Assembly (NCBI GenBank): GCA_964030475.1
Contig: CAXIPT010000005.1
Location: 1,546,766 to 1,610,765 of the forward strand
Length of the DNA: 64,000 nt
Reading direction: 5' to 3'
Source of the DNA: Tethya wilhelma
Taxonomy: Eukaryota > Porifera > Demospongiae > Tethyida > Tethyidae
Under the pieces are notes generated by a model, which was given only the letters and a program-made list of their open reading frames with translations, did no database searches and was not told the origin of the DNA. Shown here piece by piece: positions 1 to 12,478 of this stretch (position 1 is its first letter; every line of letters begins with the position of its first letter). The position numbers were made by a program, and so were the translations under genes.

Positions 1-58
<58 letters not shown>
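1..58. repeat. (CA)n microsatellite at left edge
   Basis: Uninterrupted CA dinucleotides. The tract ends six bases before a probable 3' splice site of the WD40 gene (AG at 63-64). Confidence 0.98.
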
Positions 59-61
<3 letters not shown>

Positions 62-64
62 CAG

Positions 65-2936
65 GCTCAACCTACCACAAGGAGTTGGTGAGCTGGAGAT
101 ACAGCACTGCCTGTACCATCTGTATCCAACACTCACACTCCAATGACCACATTGAAACCATCACTTACAGTAGGTATACTTGTATCTCTCATAGTAATAT
201 AGCTGCTACAGGATTCAATTTTTGAGGAAGCCAAAATGTAAATGCTCAGAATTAAACAGTCCAGTGGTTTTGGGTTTCCAAAGAAATACCAGTACAGCCT
301 AATAACAGGTTACATCATATGGATAATTATTTCATTCCAGAATGTAATCTGATGTTCAATGGAAATCATGTAAATACCTAATGAGCATTCCGTGAAAAAT
401 AATATTTTCATTTTTCAGTTTTGAATTTTTTTTTCAGTGGATATGATGAATTTTCCCTAAGTCACTGCTGATAACTGCTAATTCAAATTTGTACAATAGT
501 TTAAATATGAAGGAAGAGATAATTCATGTAGTTGTTTAGCAAGTATTATTTTGTCAAAATTAGCCTCAAATTGTGCGTACTTTTATGCTACTGGCAAGGT
601 ACTTATATACAAGACTACCATCTTCTGTTTCTCTGCGTGAATTTCAATTTAAAGATTATGTATAATTTTACATTTGTGTTGTTTCCCCTCCCCTATGTGT
701 GTTTATTGCTCCTCTAGTTGGAGTGTTACAATACAGTTACAATTATACACACACACACTCACTAGCTAACAAGGTGCCCATCTTGATCTTCACTGCTAGC
801 TACCATGGTCTGGTCACAAGATGGGAACGACTCCAACTCAACACATTTGTATTCAGGTCAGAAAATTAATATTTACCACAATATCACTATGATGTAATCT
901 ATCTCCAATGTACACACATACACACACACAGCACTGAACCGTTGATGTATCGTGAGAAGCTCACGTCCTACCTGTCCAGTGACGAGGGAGAGGAGAACCT
1001 TTTGGAGGTCGTAGGGGAGAGTCTCGGAGGAGAGGGTCTCACCACCAGCAGAGGGAGAGAGGGAGGGGGAGGACTGGCCAGCATCAGGAGGGCTCTGGAA
1101 GAAAAGAAAGAGAGAGCCAGAAAAATAGTGATGAAGGTAAGATAAGTTGTCTTGATTTCACATGTAGTCTGTAAGATCTCGAGTTAAGCAGTTTATCTTT
1201 GCTATAAATGAAGTAGAAAATGTTCACGTCATTCAGTATATGATATTATGTATTAGAGAAGAATCTAGCCTCATAAACCAGGCCCTCACCGCTATGCTTA
1301 TTACCTCCCCACACTTAGCCATAGTGGGGAGGGCCTGGTTTACGAGGCTAAGAGGAATCAGTAATGGATGGATTCTTGCTAGAAATCCTACGTTGAAATT
1401 GATCTGTATACGTATTGCAAATTATGCATGCTTGTGTGCTTGAATCACGTAGTCGGACTATCGTGGGTTTGTCAAATCCCTCTTTGTGGAGTCTCTTGAG
1501 CAGTTGATTGTCTCCTCTCTGGATGGGAAGATATGTAAGCTATGCCGTGTCCTTTGTGTATAAGCAGAAGTTCAATAGGTCAGAATAATTCATTATCGTC
1601 GATATTGTATTTTTCCTTTCCTGTGCAGTTGTGTGGGGTTACGACAAGAGAGCTGTTCAAGCCATTATGAAGCAAATACCTAAAGATGCAGCCCAGATGT
1701 CTGAAGTTAGTAGTTTAGTGTTTGTTATTTTGACGACCTTTACCATATCCTGCCTTTGCATGTGGCATGATCCTTAGGAATCCATAAGAGTGACAAGTCG
1801 TGTAGCTGGTTTTACCTGTTCACATATCTTGAATGGTCACACTGGGTGTGTGAGTGGGCTGGTACTAGCTGAGACCGAGGACCACATTTATCTGGTACGT
1901 AACGTAGGTGGAGCTTTTTATATACTTGAGAATGATGTCATGATGATGTAATTTACTTTCAGATTTCAGCCGGCTGGGATTTAGTGATATGTCTTTGGGA
2001 CTTGGAATCAGGAAGGTAAAAGAAATAAGTATGTCTGTGAAAAAAACAAAAAAACAAAAAAACAAAAACTTGGTAAATAATCCTTGTCGATCATTTCACG
2101 CAGCCTGGTGTCCCAACTAAAGCACCCTATCAAGTCTCCTAGTTGCACAGATACTGTTATCACTGACCTCGACTACAGCCCTCAAAAGTATACCTCTATA
2201 TATGAGCACCTTGAAACTAAGCTATGTAATGTTTGCTCACTAATAGATCTCTGTTTGGTTATTCCACGTCTGAAGGGAGAGTGGAGGCATGTGCATTGAG
2301 TGGAGGAAGATTGAGCAATGTGGGTACTCTCTCAGGACACACCCAGGAGGTGACACAGGTCAGGTGACAGGAAGCTGATGTCATGTGATTATATTTACGA
2401 TGATGTCGTCCTTTAATGTGAAGGTTCGCTGGAATGGCTTTCTCGGAAAGTGGATCACTGGTTCTGAAGATGGAACTGTTAGAATATGGGTATGTATGTA
2501 TGTAAAATGGATTACTTTCCCCTTGATATATTTATATACCATTGTTCTCACACTCTGCAGCCTGCAGAATGCGATGGTGATTATGAAATGATGGTGTCAG
2601 TTGGAGGAGCTGTTTCCGTAGTAACCATTGACAAGACTCATGGCTACATTATCGTAGCAGTTGAAAATGTCTTCAAGTAAGTTTCAACAGTCAACAGCTA
2701 GTACAAATTCCAATTGCATGTGACCTTCCTAGACTGAAATTTTCTAGTACATGCCTAACTCTAAAGCTGGGATTAAATTTAGTTCAAATTTCCATGCCCA
2801 CCATGGGTAATTTTTAATTTTTTACGCTACAACATCTTTGCTAGGATTTACAACCACCAACTGTGAACTATTACAAGTGAACAAAGGCCATGAAGACGTG
2901 GTGCGATGTGTTCTCCACATTCCTGAATTGGAGCAG
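65..2936 (+). CDS. WD40-repeat protein, partial, with one apparent frameshift
   Basis: Multi-exon fragment of a beta-propeller protein; I cannot name the family member. Exons by splice signals and phase: 65-169, 766-856, 932-1136, 1492-1534, 1629-1705, 1778-1894, 1963-2015, 2280-2358, 2424-2489, 2561-2676 and 2845-2936. WD40 signatures are clear: NGHTGCVSGL, then SAGWDLVICLWDLESGR, then SGHTQEVTQ, then GSEDGTVRIW. An acidic, charged insert (about 932-1136) probably forms a loop or coil. The last exon reads KIYNHQL and then TGA. The next stretch is open in another frame (GHEDVVRCVLHIPELEQ), as if two bases of a TG run were missing near 2863. The gene lacks a start in this window and no further exon is seen beyond the N at 2983. 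WD40 propellers usually act as scaffolds for protein complexes. The function here is unknown. Confidence 0.75.
1265..1350. repeat. Short foldback (MITE-like) element in WD40 gene intron
   Basis: Arms of about 21 bases, 1265-1286 and 1330-1350, are near-perfect reverse complements (CTAGCCTCATAAACCAGGCC against its partner). The ends resemble those of the foldbacks at 49986, 50970, 59461 and 60552, which suggests one dispersed non-autonomous family. No coding capacity is seen. Confidence 0.7.
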
Positions 2937-3514
2937 GTGAGTACATGTAATCCTATTGTACCATAATGCCAACACCACAACANGAAGTCATACAAGCCAA
3001 GAGCTTCGCTCTTCCAAACACAACAGACATCTTTGTTGGAAGATGAGCAGCAAGAACAAGCATGAAAAAAAATGACCCATCTTTGTCATGAGATTCCATG
3101 CTTCATCAGTGCAAACCAGTTTGTATCACTTATACTATTTTTATACACAACTTTTTAAATGCATTTTAGTAACTTTTATATACTTTCTTTTTCAATTTCA
3201 TAGTTCACTGTCTCTGAACATTAAATTGATAAATAGTTGCAAATAGAAATCAATGGATTGATAAGATAACGTATGTACTGGTCGGCAATGCGATTAGATA
3301 ATACAAATATGAAAATGAACTCAGTGGAAATACAAAATATAATTATACTGAGATGCAAGCGTTAGGTTAGATGATGATACATACAATTTATGATAATCAA
3401 ACATAATAACTATGTGCTACATGTAAAACTACAAATTGTCAATTCATATAAATATTACATAAATTCATACTATCCAGTATCAAGTCACACGATGTGCAGC
3501 ATAGGAACTTCTAA
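2937..3514. other. Assembly join and AT-rich intergenic sequence
   Basis: A single N at 2983 marks a join. The remainder is AT-rich, probably includes the 3' UTR of the DNMT3 gene, and shows no convincing exon on either strand. The WD40 gene should continue here but does not, so sequence may be missing or misjoined. Confidence 0.6.
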
Positions 3515-6508
3515 CTAGGTGCCTGGGTTGCAAGAGGAGCCAGTCTCCTTGGTTGTGTTGGACTTGAAGTAGTCCTTGAGGGGAGAGAGAAGGTGGCGGA
3601 TGACAGGAACCTCCACGCCTTCCCTAGCAACCGTTGTCGACCACACCTCCCCAAATTAGCCACATCAGTTAGTGTTCTGGGAATCCAAACAGCCTATGGT
3701 AGTATACAAGAGTATACAGAGCTTATCTAACAATATACAGGCTCAAACCTTATAGTACTACTGGTAGATTACTGACCGTTCCATTTCAGTGCACCAAAGC
3801 ACGTCTCCCTCGTCCTCTGCCTTGACCTTCGACCTTTACAGGATAGATGGCCTTCTTGGTTTGTTTGATGGAGTTCATCTTGGTAGTGATTGTACGGAGC
3901 TTTGTGAACTGAGCGTGCCTGAAACAGTTTGGTTCCAGGCACTCCTGCAGCGTGAGCCGGTCGCCAGGACGGGGAATGGTGGGACGGTTCATGCCAGGTA
4001 GGTTGCCCCAGAAATATCTCGCCCGATGGGCAGCAGAGATCTCCTTGGCATCAATCACAACTGGATTGCACTGAAGGGATTATATCAACAACAATCACTA
4101 TAAAAAGAACAACTATTACTACTTTATAGTAACAGAATCTGATACATATCACTGGTCTTGTTGGTGATCGAACGTACCTGGAGGAACCTACTGATGGTTC
4201 GCTTGTCACTGCTCTCATGGAGACCACATTCTCAAAGAGCCAGAAAAATGGCCGATCTTTCATCTCGGGGAGGGTCCTTGTGAAGGAGAGAATTCTAAAG
4301 AACTCAAAGAAGAGTCGTCCCGTTCCCTCTATTGAAGGGGGTGAGGATAATAAATGAAGGGCTGTGGCTTTGAACCTAACACATGACTCACCATAGATAC
4401 CTTTCCTAGCTGGATTGACTATTGAGAGATCATTACAGGGGCTTCCTCCCATCACAAGGTCAAATGGTCCCCACGCTTTGACCTGTGTGAGAGGGGACAA
4501 TGTTACCCTACTTAGCAATACATCTCTTGTACAAACTTTCAGGCCTGCCACATAATGACACATAATAGTATCCAGCTGGCTACTGAGGTCAATGGTGATG
4601 CTGTGAGAATTACTCTTTACTAGCTATTCAAGGGAGAACCATACATGTGCATGCATGGCACTCAGCAGTGGTAAACTTGAATGAAGCTGTAGTGGATGAT
4701 TTCACTAAGTGAAATCACCACTTCACTGAGAGCCATGAGAATAAAATTTTAAGAACACAAACAAGTACACCACAAGGTTTAGAAAAAGTTCACTCCATGG
4801 CTAGCTACATGTGAAAAGGTGTCGTTGCCATAGAAACAAGGTATTCTACGATGAAATCAAAATGTAGCCCTGCTTGCTCATCCAGACCATCCCAAACCTC
4901 CAAATACAATTACCTTATCAATCTACACCCCAGAGGGTAAAGTTTCATTATAGTTATTTCACCTCTTTCTCTGTGATCCTCTCAATGTCTCCAACATGGA
5001 TGATCTCCTTGTGCTCCACACGAGACACATACATGGCGTCCATGTCAATCTCTGAAGACAAGTACTTGACCACCTCAATTCCCAGCTCCTTCAGCACCAG
5101 CAACCCCGTGGCTATTCCATCAAAAAGCCCAAGTACCCTGATCGGACGTCGCTCCTCGGGAGGGATAGGTGGGTAAAATGGGAGGGGGTCCTGAAAGCGC
5201 AATTGATATTGTGGATCGAAAATTCAATGCATTATTCTTATGAGTATCAAAAGCAATGGGGAATTGCTACAACAACTACACGTACATATTCCATTTCATT
5301 GTCGTTCAAGAAGAGCTCTCGGAGTTTGTGGACCCAATCATCCCTTCTGGCTAACAGGCCAACTTTATTGCAGTTGGGAGAACACATGAAACACAGCCAC
5401 TGGTCAGCCGCCTTCACCTGCATCACACACAAATAGCAACCATAAGGGATACAGTATACAGAATATAAGAAAGAAAACTGTACCTTTTCCAGTTCATCTG
5501 CTCCACAAAGCTTCTCAATGCAAGGGCCACAGTACACTCTACAAAATAAGTGACCAAAATGTGAAGATATAACACAAAGCACACAGTAAGTGAAGATTTA
5601 CTAGTGGCTCCATCTCAATCTTACTTGGCACAGTTTTCAGCGTCACACATAAACACTTCCTCTCCACCTGAGCAAATAGTGCAGTACATCTGAGTTCCAT
5701 CTTCATCAAACAAGTAGGCACACTCCATGAAACACTCCTGTGAGTACAAGATACAAGCGATAGCTGACTGCACAATTATTGTAATGCAGCATGCTAGCTG
5801 TCAACCTTGCATTCAATGCAGAAACCGCCTTCAAACAGAGGGTGCTCTGCAACAACAGACATGTCACCACAGCCGATACACAACTCAGAAATGGTAATCT
5901 TTCCTTCTTTGACTGACTCAAACCGAGCTATATACATTAGAAAGAAAACAAATTTATTAATGCTGAACAGAATGCCGACACCAAACTTTACCTTTCCTCC
6001 TGACTTGGAGTAGCATCATTTTTGGTCTCTTTTTCAGCGGCTCTTCACCATCGGTGCCAGTGAGTCCAAGCCCACCAGTCCTCCCACCATGACTCGACTC
6101 ACCGCCCATCGGAACAACTTGGACAGGGATCTGCTGCTCCTCACTGGGTACGAGTCCTGCTGGCCCGGCTGGTAGGAATCCATTCACTGCCCAATCGATC
6201 ATTTCCTTTTCCAACAACGTCAACTGAATCGTCCCTTTCTCCTTTCTACCACGACTCTTTTGACCAGTACGGACTTCGCTAGGAACTGTGTCAGCTGGTT
6301 TAGATTCCTTCTTGTTTGAATCAGATTCCATTACACCATCTGTGCTGCTCTTTGTAGCTGGCTCATTTTCTTGCTCGGAGTTATTGCTGATTTTCTTCTC
6401 GGTCAGTTTTGGAATGGGACCTTCAGTCGCAATCAAGGTTAATTTGATGTCATCAGAACCAGGAGATACAAACTCTTTCTTGCAACGCTTTGCTGCCTCC
6501 TGTAACAT

Positions 6509-6539
<31 letters not shown>

Positions 6540-8032
6540 GCACGCACGCACACACACTTTGTAACATAATATATGCACAATATACTGTAACTTTCATGCA
6601 GTAATTATTAACCTGTGAGAGTTGGTTGTCTCCAAACCACTTGATCCACAAGTGAGGTCCATTGCTAGTCTCTTCCCCTGTTTGATGAGCACTATCTTCT
6701 ATCTCCTTGTCTCCTTTCTCTTTGTTTGCCTCATGACTAATCACACACCCAGGCCACCACTCGTACCCAAGCAGCTTCCCCCAAACCATTGTACCGATTG
6801 GAAACTTTGATTCCAACTGGGATTTCTCTCCAGGCAGCTGCTTTGTTATTGGTTCTTGGTGATCCTCAGATTTCTTGTCTTCAGGTTGGCCATTTCTTCC
6901 TTCAATCATAGGAACATCTTCCTACAGATACACAGAGGAATAGAATTGCTCATAATTGTAACAAGCATACTTAATAAATTCAGAACGAAAAGGGTAAACA
7001 CACTCATAAACGGCTACTACATATAGCTGAGTATAGAGAGCATACGATGCACACATTCACTATATACTATAGCACACACTAAGCATACCAGCATACCTTT
7101 GGAGCAGGGTTAGGTTTTATGATAAGAATGTCGGATGGATCACGATCAAACTGAAGCATTCTCTTTACACCAGTTGCTCGTTTCTTCCTCCCATCTTGCC
7201 TGATTTGCCTCTCGGCTTCCTCCCTGTGATCATTGAGATATTTCCTAGTGTCAATCACTCCAAAGAAGTCAGTACGCTTCCTCATTCGAGAACTGAACCT
7301 TCGAAAGTCGTGAGCGTCCAGCTCTTCTTCCTCTTCTTCTTCGTATTCTTCAAGAAAGCCATTGGGTGTTTCACAGTGATGTCGGGGATAAGCTGCTACA
7401 GCCTCCATGTTGATGTCTTCCATGCCATTGCAGTTTTCCTCCACAGAATCTTGAGGTTTGCGAACAGTTTTTTTCTGCCTACTCCGCTTCTTTTTTGGCG
7501 TGGTCTCCATCTCTGAAGATCCATTTTTAAGGTAGCCATTGCGATGTTCTCTCTCTAACTCACTGCTGAAGTAGCCATAATCAACTGGTGTCTGGTGGTT
7601 GTACCCATTGGTCAAGCCGAGAGTGAGATCAGAGGTTGTAATGGTGTTCGGGAGCTTTGTGATCTCCACAGCAAATGTTTTCAGTTGCTGTTCCTTGCAA
7701 GGAGAAGCCTTCAACCTGCAGGAGTGAGACAAAGATCACACCATCCATGCATGCACATGTTGTACAGCTGTCAAATGTGCAAATTAGTCCACTATTCTCA
7801 ATCTAGTTGTACAGTTGACACAATAGAACAAGCTGTCAGTGAATTTTGGTCGATGTGCTCAATCAAGTACCAAGCTACACCAGAAGTTATTGAATTATCA
7901 ATAATTTATTAACAATGGGATGCAAATAAATTAAATTGAGCAAAGCGGAAAAAATAGCTAGTAGTCTATAGTACATGAGCAAACAACCAATAATCAATGT
8001 TTAAAAAACCCTAAAAATACTTACGCCTGCAT
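3515..8032 (-). CDS. DNMT3: DNMT3-type de novo DNA (cytosine-5) methyltransferase, with apparent frameshifts
   Basis: DNMT3 enzymes set new cytosine methylation in the nucleus, using SAM. Exons: 8032-8025, 7715-7097, 6921-6613, 6499-5992, 5929-5806, 5737-5625, 5538-5484, 5417-5286, 5190-4963, 4482-4392, 4328-4178, 4070-3777 and 3693-3515. The long N-terminal exon is basic and acidic. A PWWP start follows ([14 protein letters not shown] ... LWIKWFGD), then the linker [17 protein letters not shown], a Cys-rich ADD domain ([18 protein letters not shown]) and the methyltransferase domain: SAM loop [12 protein letters not shown], catalytic GGSPCNDLS and FENVV. The C-terminus [15 protein letters not shown] matches DNMT3. 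Oddities: reading-frame breaks near 5880, 4212, 3832, 3671 and 3611, and a PWWP that loses its second half. All splice sites and key residues are kept, so this is either a young pseudogene or local sequence error. The tiny first exon (ATG CAG GC) is an inference from phase. Confidence 0.88.
4691..4722. repeat. Small hairpin in DNMT3 intron
   Basis: AGTGGATGATTTCAC and GTGAAATCACCACT can pair around a two-base loop, with one bulged base. It lies in the 480-base intron between the SAM-loop exon and the PCN exon. No function is known. Confidence 0.5.
6508..6557. repeat. (CA)n/(CACG)n microsatellite in DNMT3 intron
   Basis: CA repeats with interspersed CACG units. They fill the intron that replaces the second half of the PWWP coding sequence, just upstream of the acceptor at 6500 on the minus strand. 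Confidence 0.95.
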
Positions 8033-8641
8033 GATAGTTGTAGCTTAGTCTGGCTGTGGCAGGTCCTCCTTCAACTATTGACTGCAAACAATGCTCAGTA
8101 CAGATTTTCAGTGCTGCCGGACTGTGCCTCAGATGCAATAAAGTGCAGATACCTCACTGGGTGTTGTTTGACTGGTTTTGCAATACCTGTAATGCAAGAT
8201 AAATAGCTATAGAGACAGAGACCATTGAAACTACTTGTACTGACTGACCTCAGTATAGTAGTCTTGTAGCCTGCAAGTTCAGTGGCTGTACTGAATCACT
8301 GCTGCAAAATGAGCCTGCTTGGCTTCCGCAGTTTCCTGTTGAATTCAACCTGCGACAAAGAAAGAAATTCCAATAACTCGAACTGCAGATGTAACTAAAA
8401 TAAATCTTTTCTGCAAATCACAAAAATTAAAAAGCTCTTGATTCTAGCAGCGCTTTTCAATGCTCCAGCTCCAGAAACCATAAAACCATAATGATACCGA
8501 GCTAGTGTCATTTCCCGCGAATATAAGCCACGTGGAATCTAGTATTCTAATTCTTTTATCTTGCTAAAGTCCGTAAACTAAAGTTTAATCGCTTTGGGTC
8601 ACATGACTGTCACATGACAATTTGCGAGATACAACAAAAGG
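8033..8641. promoter_or_regulatory. Divergent promoter region between DNMT3 and NDUFS2
   Basis: About 600 bases separate the two divergent start codons. The palindrome CCACGTGG, an E-box, occurs near 8530. The DNMT3 side may contain a 5' UTR intron. No TATA box is evident. Shared promoter use is inferred from the spacing. Confidence 0.5.
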
Positions 8642-9035
8642 ATGGCTGCTTTCGGTAGAAGTCTTTCGTTTCTATCTCGACTGCGCTCTCCACAGTTGCT
8701 GAGACAAGGCTATGGACGGTCGGTCCGTTGGTCAAGGTGTGTTACCGTTTAATAGCAACACAGTTTTAGAAAACGCAAGCTTTCAAACATAAGTGTATGT
8801 GTGTCCTATATGTTTTAGTGTTCAGACTCAGAAGGATGAGAGTGAAAAGGAGTTGCAACAGCTCCAGTTGCCTGGGAAACTAGGACAGTACACGGGCAAT
8901 GTACTCTACCCTAATGAAGACTCTGCAGTCTGGGATGTGAACCGTGAGTTAGATGCATGATGTGCATATTTTATAATAATTATGGTGGTGACTTGGAGAG
9001 TTGGGACCTTGAGGTTGTGCGTGTGTGCGTGCGTG

Positions 9036-9120
<85 letters not shown>

Positions 9121-10617
9121 TAACACATTGAAATTTATGTGGATATGCTGCAGCATGTATACCTATCCACCATGTGCACACCTCCACACACATCGATGTG
9201 TAGAACCAGTCCCTGGAAAGACAGTGACCAACCTGACGATGAACTTTGGACCCCAGCATCCTGCCGCTCACGGTGTGCTGCGACTGGTGATGGAGATCAA
9301 TGGAGAGGTGGGTGTGGCTTATGTTATGTGAGCACGTTTAGTGTAAAGTAATGGAGTACATTTAGTATATTAATGGACAGAAGAGGTAAGACATGAGTAT
9401 GTCTTGGCTGAGCGGACAAGTCTCTTGATTGCATTCCAGTCATGTGACCACAGTACTTAGCAATGGGATTTGATCACATTGCCACACTAGTGTCACTGTG
9501 TTTTTCTTGGTGATTTGTCGTTGTTTTTTTGTTTGGGTTTGTGAATGTGTCTGTCGAAGTTTTGTGATGTAATTCATTATGACTAATGGAACGTCAGAGA
9601 TTGCATCACCTTTAATAATGCATTCCATTTAGTGTGGTGCTGTGCTACATGTGCTACTATAAGTATTCTTATTTCCTGCTATGTCATTCATCTGACCCTG
9701 TGGCGCAAATGGTAGCGCGTCTGACTCCAGATCAGAAGGTTACATGTTCAAGTCATGTCGGGGTCATTTTTTTCACCTCCCACTGTGTTTAGGTTCACTT
9801 TAAACCTTCCGTTCTTTCTTTTTGCACCTTTAGTTAGTAGCTTTTAGCACCAGTTCTCACTTAGCTGTTTAAAACTAATTTTGTGGTAAAATTGTCACAA
9901 ATTATGATCTATATATAATGCCCATATACAGCTTTTTAGATATACCGCATAACCACAAAATTAATGAAAATTAATTATTGTATATACCACAAAGATTTGA
10001 AGCTGTACGATAATTACATCAATCATTTGAAGCTCACTCCCCCCCCCCTCCCCCCTCACAGACCGTGGAGAGGTGTGACCCTCATATTGGCCTTCTTCAT
10101 CGGGGCACGGAGAAGCTCATGGAGTACAAGACGTACATCCAGGGTCTTCCTTACTTCGACCGCCTCGATTATGTCTCCATGATGTGCAACGAGCAGGCCT
10201 ACTCCCTGGCCATCGAGAGACTCATGGGGATCGACATCCCCCTCCGAGCAAAGTACATCAGGACAATGTTTGCAGAGATCACTCGGCTGTTGAATCATGC
10301 TCTGGCAGTAGCTTGTCACGCTCTCGACGTGGGAGCCAACACTCCATTCCTGTGGTGGTTTGAGGAGAGAGAGAAGGTGAGATGTCACCGAGAAACACAC
10401 ACACACACACACACTTTGTGTAAAGTGTGTGTGTGTGTGTGGTAGTCCAATGAGCCACATATAGACCATCCCTGTAGCTAAATATTGATATCAAAATACT
10501 GTAGATCTGGAAATTTCATACACATATCCAAATTAAAACAGCATTTTGGCTCCATTATCAGTAAAATATTATTTGATTGCTACTCTTTAATCCAAACTAA
10601 ATTTACTTCCAATGACT

Positions 10618-10693
<76 letters not shown>

Positions 10694-12367
10694 NCTTGTG
10701 ATCACTCTCAACAGATGATGGAGTTCTATGAGAGAGTATCTGGCGCCCGAATGCATGCTGCTTACATTCGTCCAGGGGGGGTGTCTCAGGACCTCCCTCT
10801 GGGTCTCATGGACGACATCTACCAGTTCATCAATCAGTTCTCGACAAGAATTGATGAAGTTGAAGAGGTTTGTAATGCCCATCCACAAACAGACAGTGAG
10901 TGCTATTGTGGGAGAATACTGGAAAAACATTTGATAGTGGACCAAATGAGATAAGAACACAGCATTAAATCTCTCAATGAAGGAAAATCATTGGTATTCA
11001 CGTGGATATTATAGACACGTATAATATCTATGGTGTTCTAATGATCAAGCAGTAGTACTTTCAAAGTATCACAGACTCTTTCCTTAGAATTATATACTCC
11101 TAATGAAAGCCTAAGAGCCACCAGCATGAGGTTAATATAAGTGTTTTGCTATGTGGATTGATGTTCTCTTGTGTCTATCCTTCAGTTGCTGACCAACAAT
11201 CGTATTTGGAAGCAGCGTCTTGTTGACATTGGCATAGTCCCTGTGCAGGATGCCCTCGATTATGGGTTCACAGGGGTCATGCTGCGGGGGTCAGGGGTCA
11301 AATGGGATCTCAGGAAAGCACAGCCTTACGATGCGTACGATCTTGTCGAGTTTGATGTCCCTATCGGTCTCCATGGAGACTGCTACGATAGGTGAGGGTG
11401 TGAGGGTGTGAGTGTAGGGGGTGTTCACTAGCCGTTGGTTTTCCACCCAGGTACCTGATTCGTGTGGAGGAGATGAGACAGTCTCTTAGAATTGTCCACC
11501 AATGTCTGAACCAGATGCCTGAGGGGGAGATCAAGGTAGACGACGTCAAACTAGTCCCACCGTCTAGACAAGAAATGAAGGTACAGCTGCAATAACGTGG
11601 TCTCTTGAAAAAAAATAATAAAAAACTCAATGGTTATTGATGATGTGTGTCTTGATATCTTGCAGAATTCGATGGAAGCGTTGATTCACCATTTCAAGCT
11701 GTACACCGAGGGTTTCCAAGTGCCTCCCGGTACTACATACACTGCTGTAGAAGCACCCAAGGTAATATGGGTGTGGTCAGGTTTGAGAGGCAACAATGAC
11801 TTGTTCAAATTTGGGTCATTTGTAGGGAGAGTTTGGAGTGTATCTTGTGTCGGATGGAAGTAGCAAACCCTACCGCTGTAGAATAAGAGCTCCTGGATTC
11901 ATACATTTGGTGAGAAAGGATCACAAAGTGAAATACCATATAGCACAAAAATTTGGCAGATTTTAATATTGGTGGATTGGCGGTTTTGGTAAGGACTAGT
12001 AATATTAAATCTGCAAAACAGTCATTTTTGCACACCAAATACAGAATGTGTGTATTCTTGCCTGCACTACCACCAAAATAAAATTCATCAATCGTGAAAT
12101 TTTTGACAATCTGCCAAATTTTTTTCCAGCCAATAGTTTGTGCTATACAGTATTGTATCTTGTTAGCTAGTGCCTGTAATAATCTCCTTTTCTCTTCCTC
12201 TTGCTTTAGGCGGCTCTGGATCTGATGAGCAAAGGTCACATGTTAGCGGACGTAGTAGCTATTCTGGGTGAGTTGTAATAGAGTGTGATTCTTAGGGTCA
12301 TGCTAAAGATGTTGTATTTCTATTTATAGGAACACAAGATATTGTGTTTGGTGAAGTGGACCGGTAA
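8642..12367 (+). CDS. NDUFS2: NADH dehydrogenase (ubiquinone) iron-sulfur protein 2, 49 kDa subunit of complex I
   Basis: Core subunit of mitochondrial respiratory complex I; it helps form the quinone-binding pocket in the matrix arm. Exons: 8642-8736, 8819-8943, 9204-9307, 10062-10376, 10715-10867, 11186-11391, 11451-11580, 11666-11761, 11826-11909, 12210-12267 and 12330-12367. All junctions are GT-AG and in phase. The start codon opens an Arg- and Ser-rich presequence without acidic residues, as expected for mitochondrial import. Hallmarks in order: [71 protein letters not shown] and the conserved end [12 protein letters not shown] before the stop. A tRNA gene sits inside the third intron. 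An N in the (CA)n of the fourth intron marks a join but breaks no exon. Confidence 0.96.
9016..9119. repeat. (TG)n microsatellite in NDUFS2 intron 2
   Basis: About 100 bases of TG repeat with a few CG and AT interruptions, upstream of the exon starting at 9204. Confidence 0.95.
9694..9765 (+). tRNA. tRNA-Trp (CCA)
   Basis: A 72-base cloverleaf. Acceptor stem GACCCTG pairs with CGGGGTC (one G-U). D-stem GCGC/GCGC, anticodon stem TCTGA/TCAGA with loop CTCCAGA, giving anticodon CCA for tryptophan. The T arm is ACATG TTCAAGT CATGT. Internal A box and B box (GTTCAAGTC) are present, and a run of seven T follows within a few bases as a Pol III terminator. It has no intron. It is nested, same strand, in NDUFS2 intron 3. 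Confidence 0.93.
10620..10693. repeat. (CA)n microsatellite ending at an assembly join
   Basis: CA repeat directly followed by N at 10694, so its true length is unknown. It lies about 20 bases before the acceptor of the NDUFS2 exon at 10715. Confidence 0.97.
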
Positions 12368-12452
12368 AATCGAACACTTGATGCATAATATACATCCATT
12401 GTAAAATAACATGCAGTCATAATATTATTAAAACACACACAATGTCATATTG

Positions 12453-12478
12453 TTTATTGTATGTATGTGGACAATAAA
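12453..12478. terminator. Overlapping poly(A) signals of NDUFS2 (+) and PDCD2 (-)
   Basis: AATAAA at 12473-12478 on the plus strand lies about 105 bases after the NDUFS2 stop. TTTATT at 12453-12458 is AATAAA on the minus strand, about 75 bases after the PDCD2 stop. Cleavage 10-30 bases past each signal would make the two transcripts overlap at their 3' ends. Confidence 0.6.

Noticed and set aside
8906..9331. Open frames of repeated His/Thr or Cys/Val over (CA)n/(TG)n tracts
   Set aside because: They are artefacts of translating dinucleotide repeats. Similar frames occur at 6508, 10485, 29102, 31268, 51452 and 60871.
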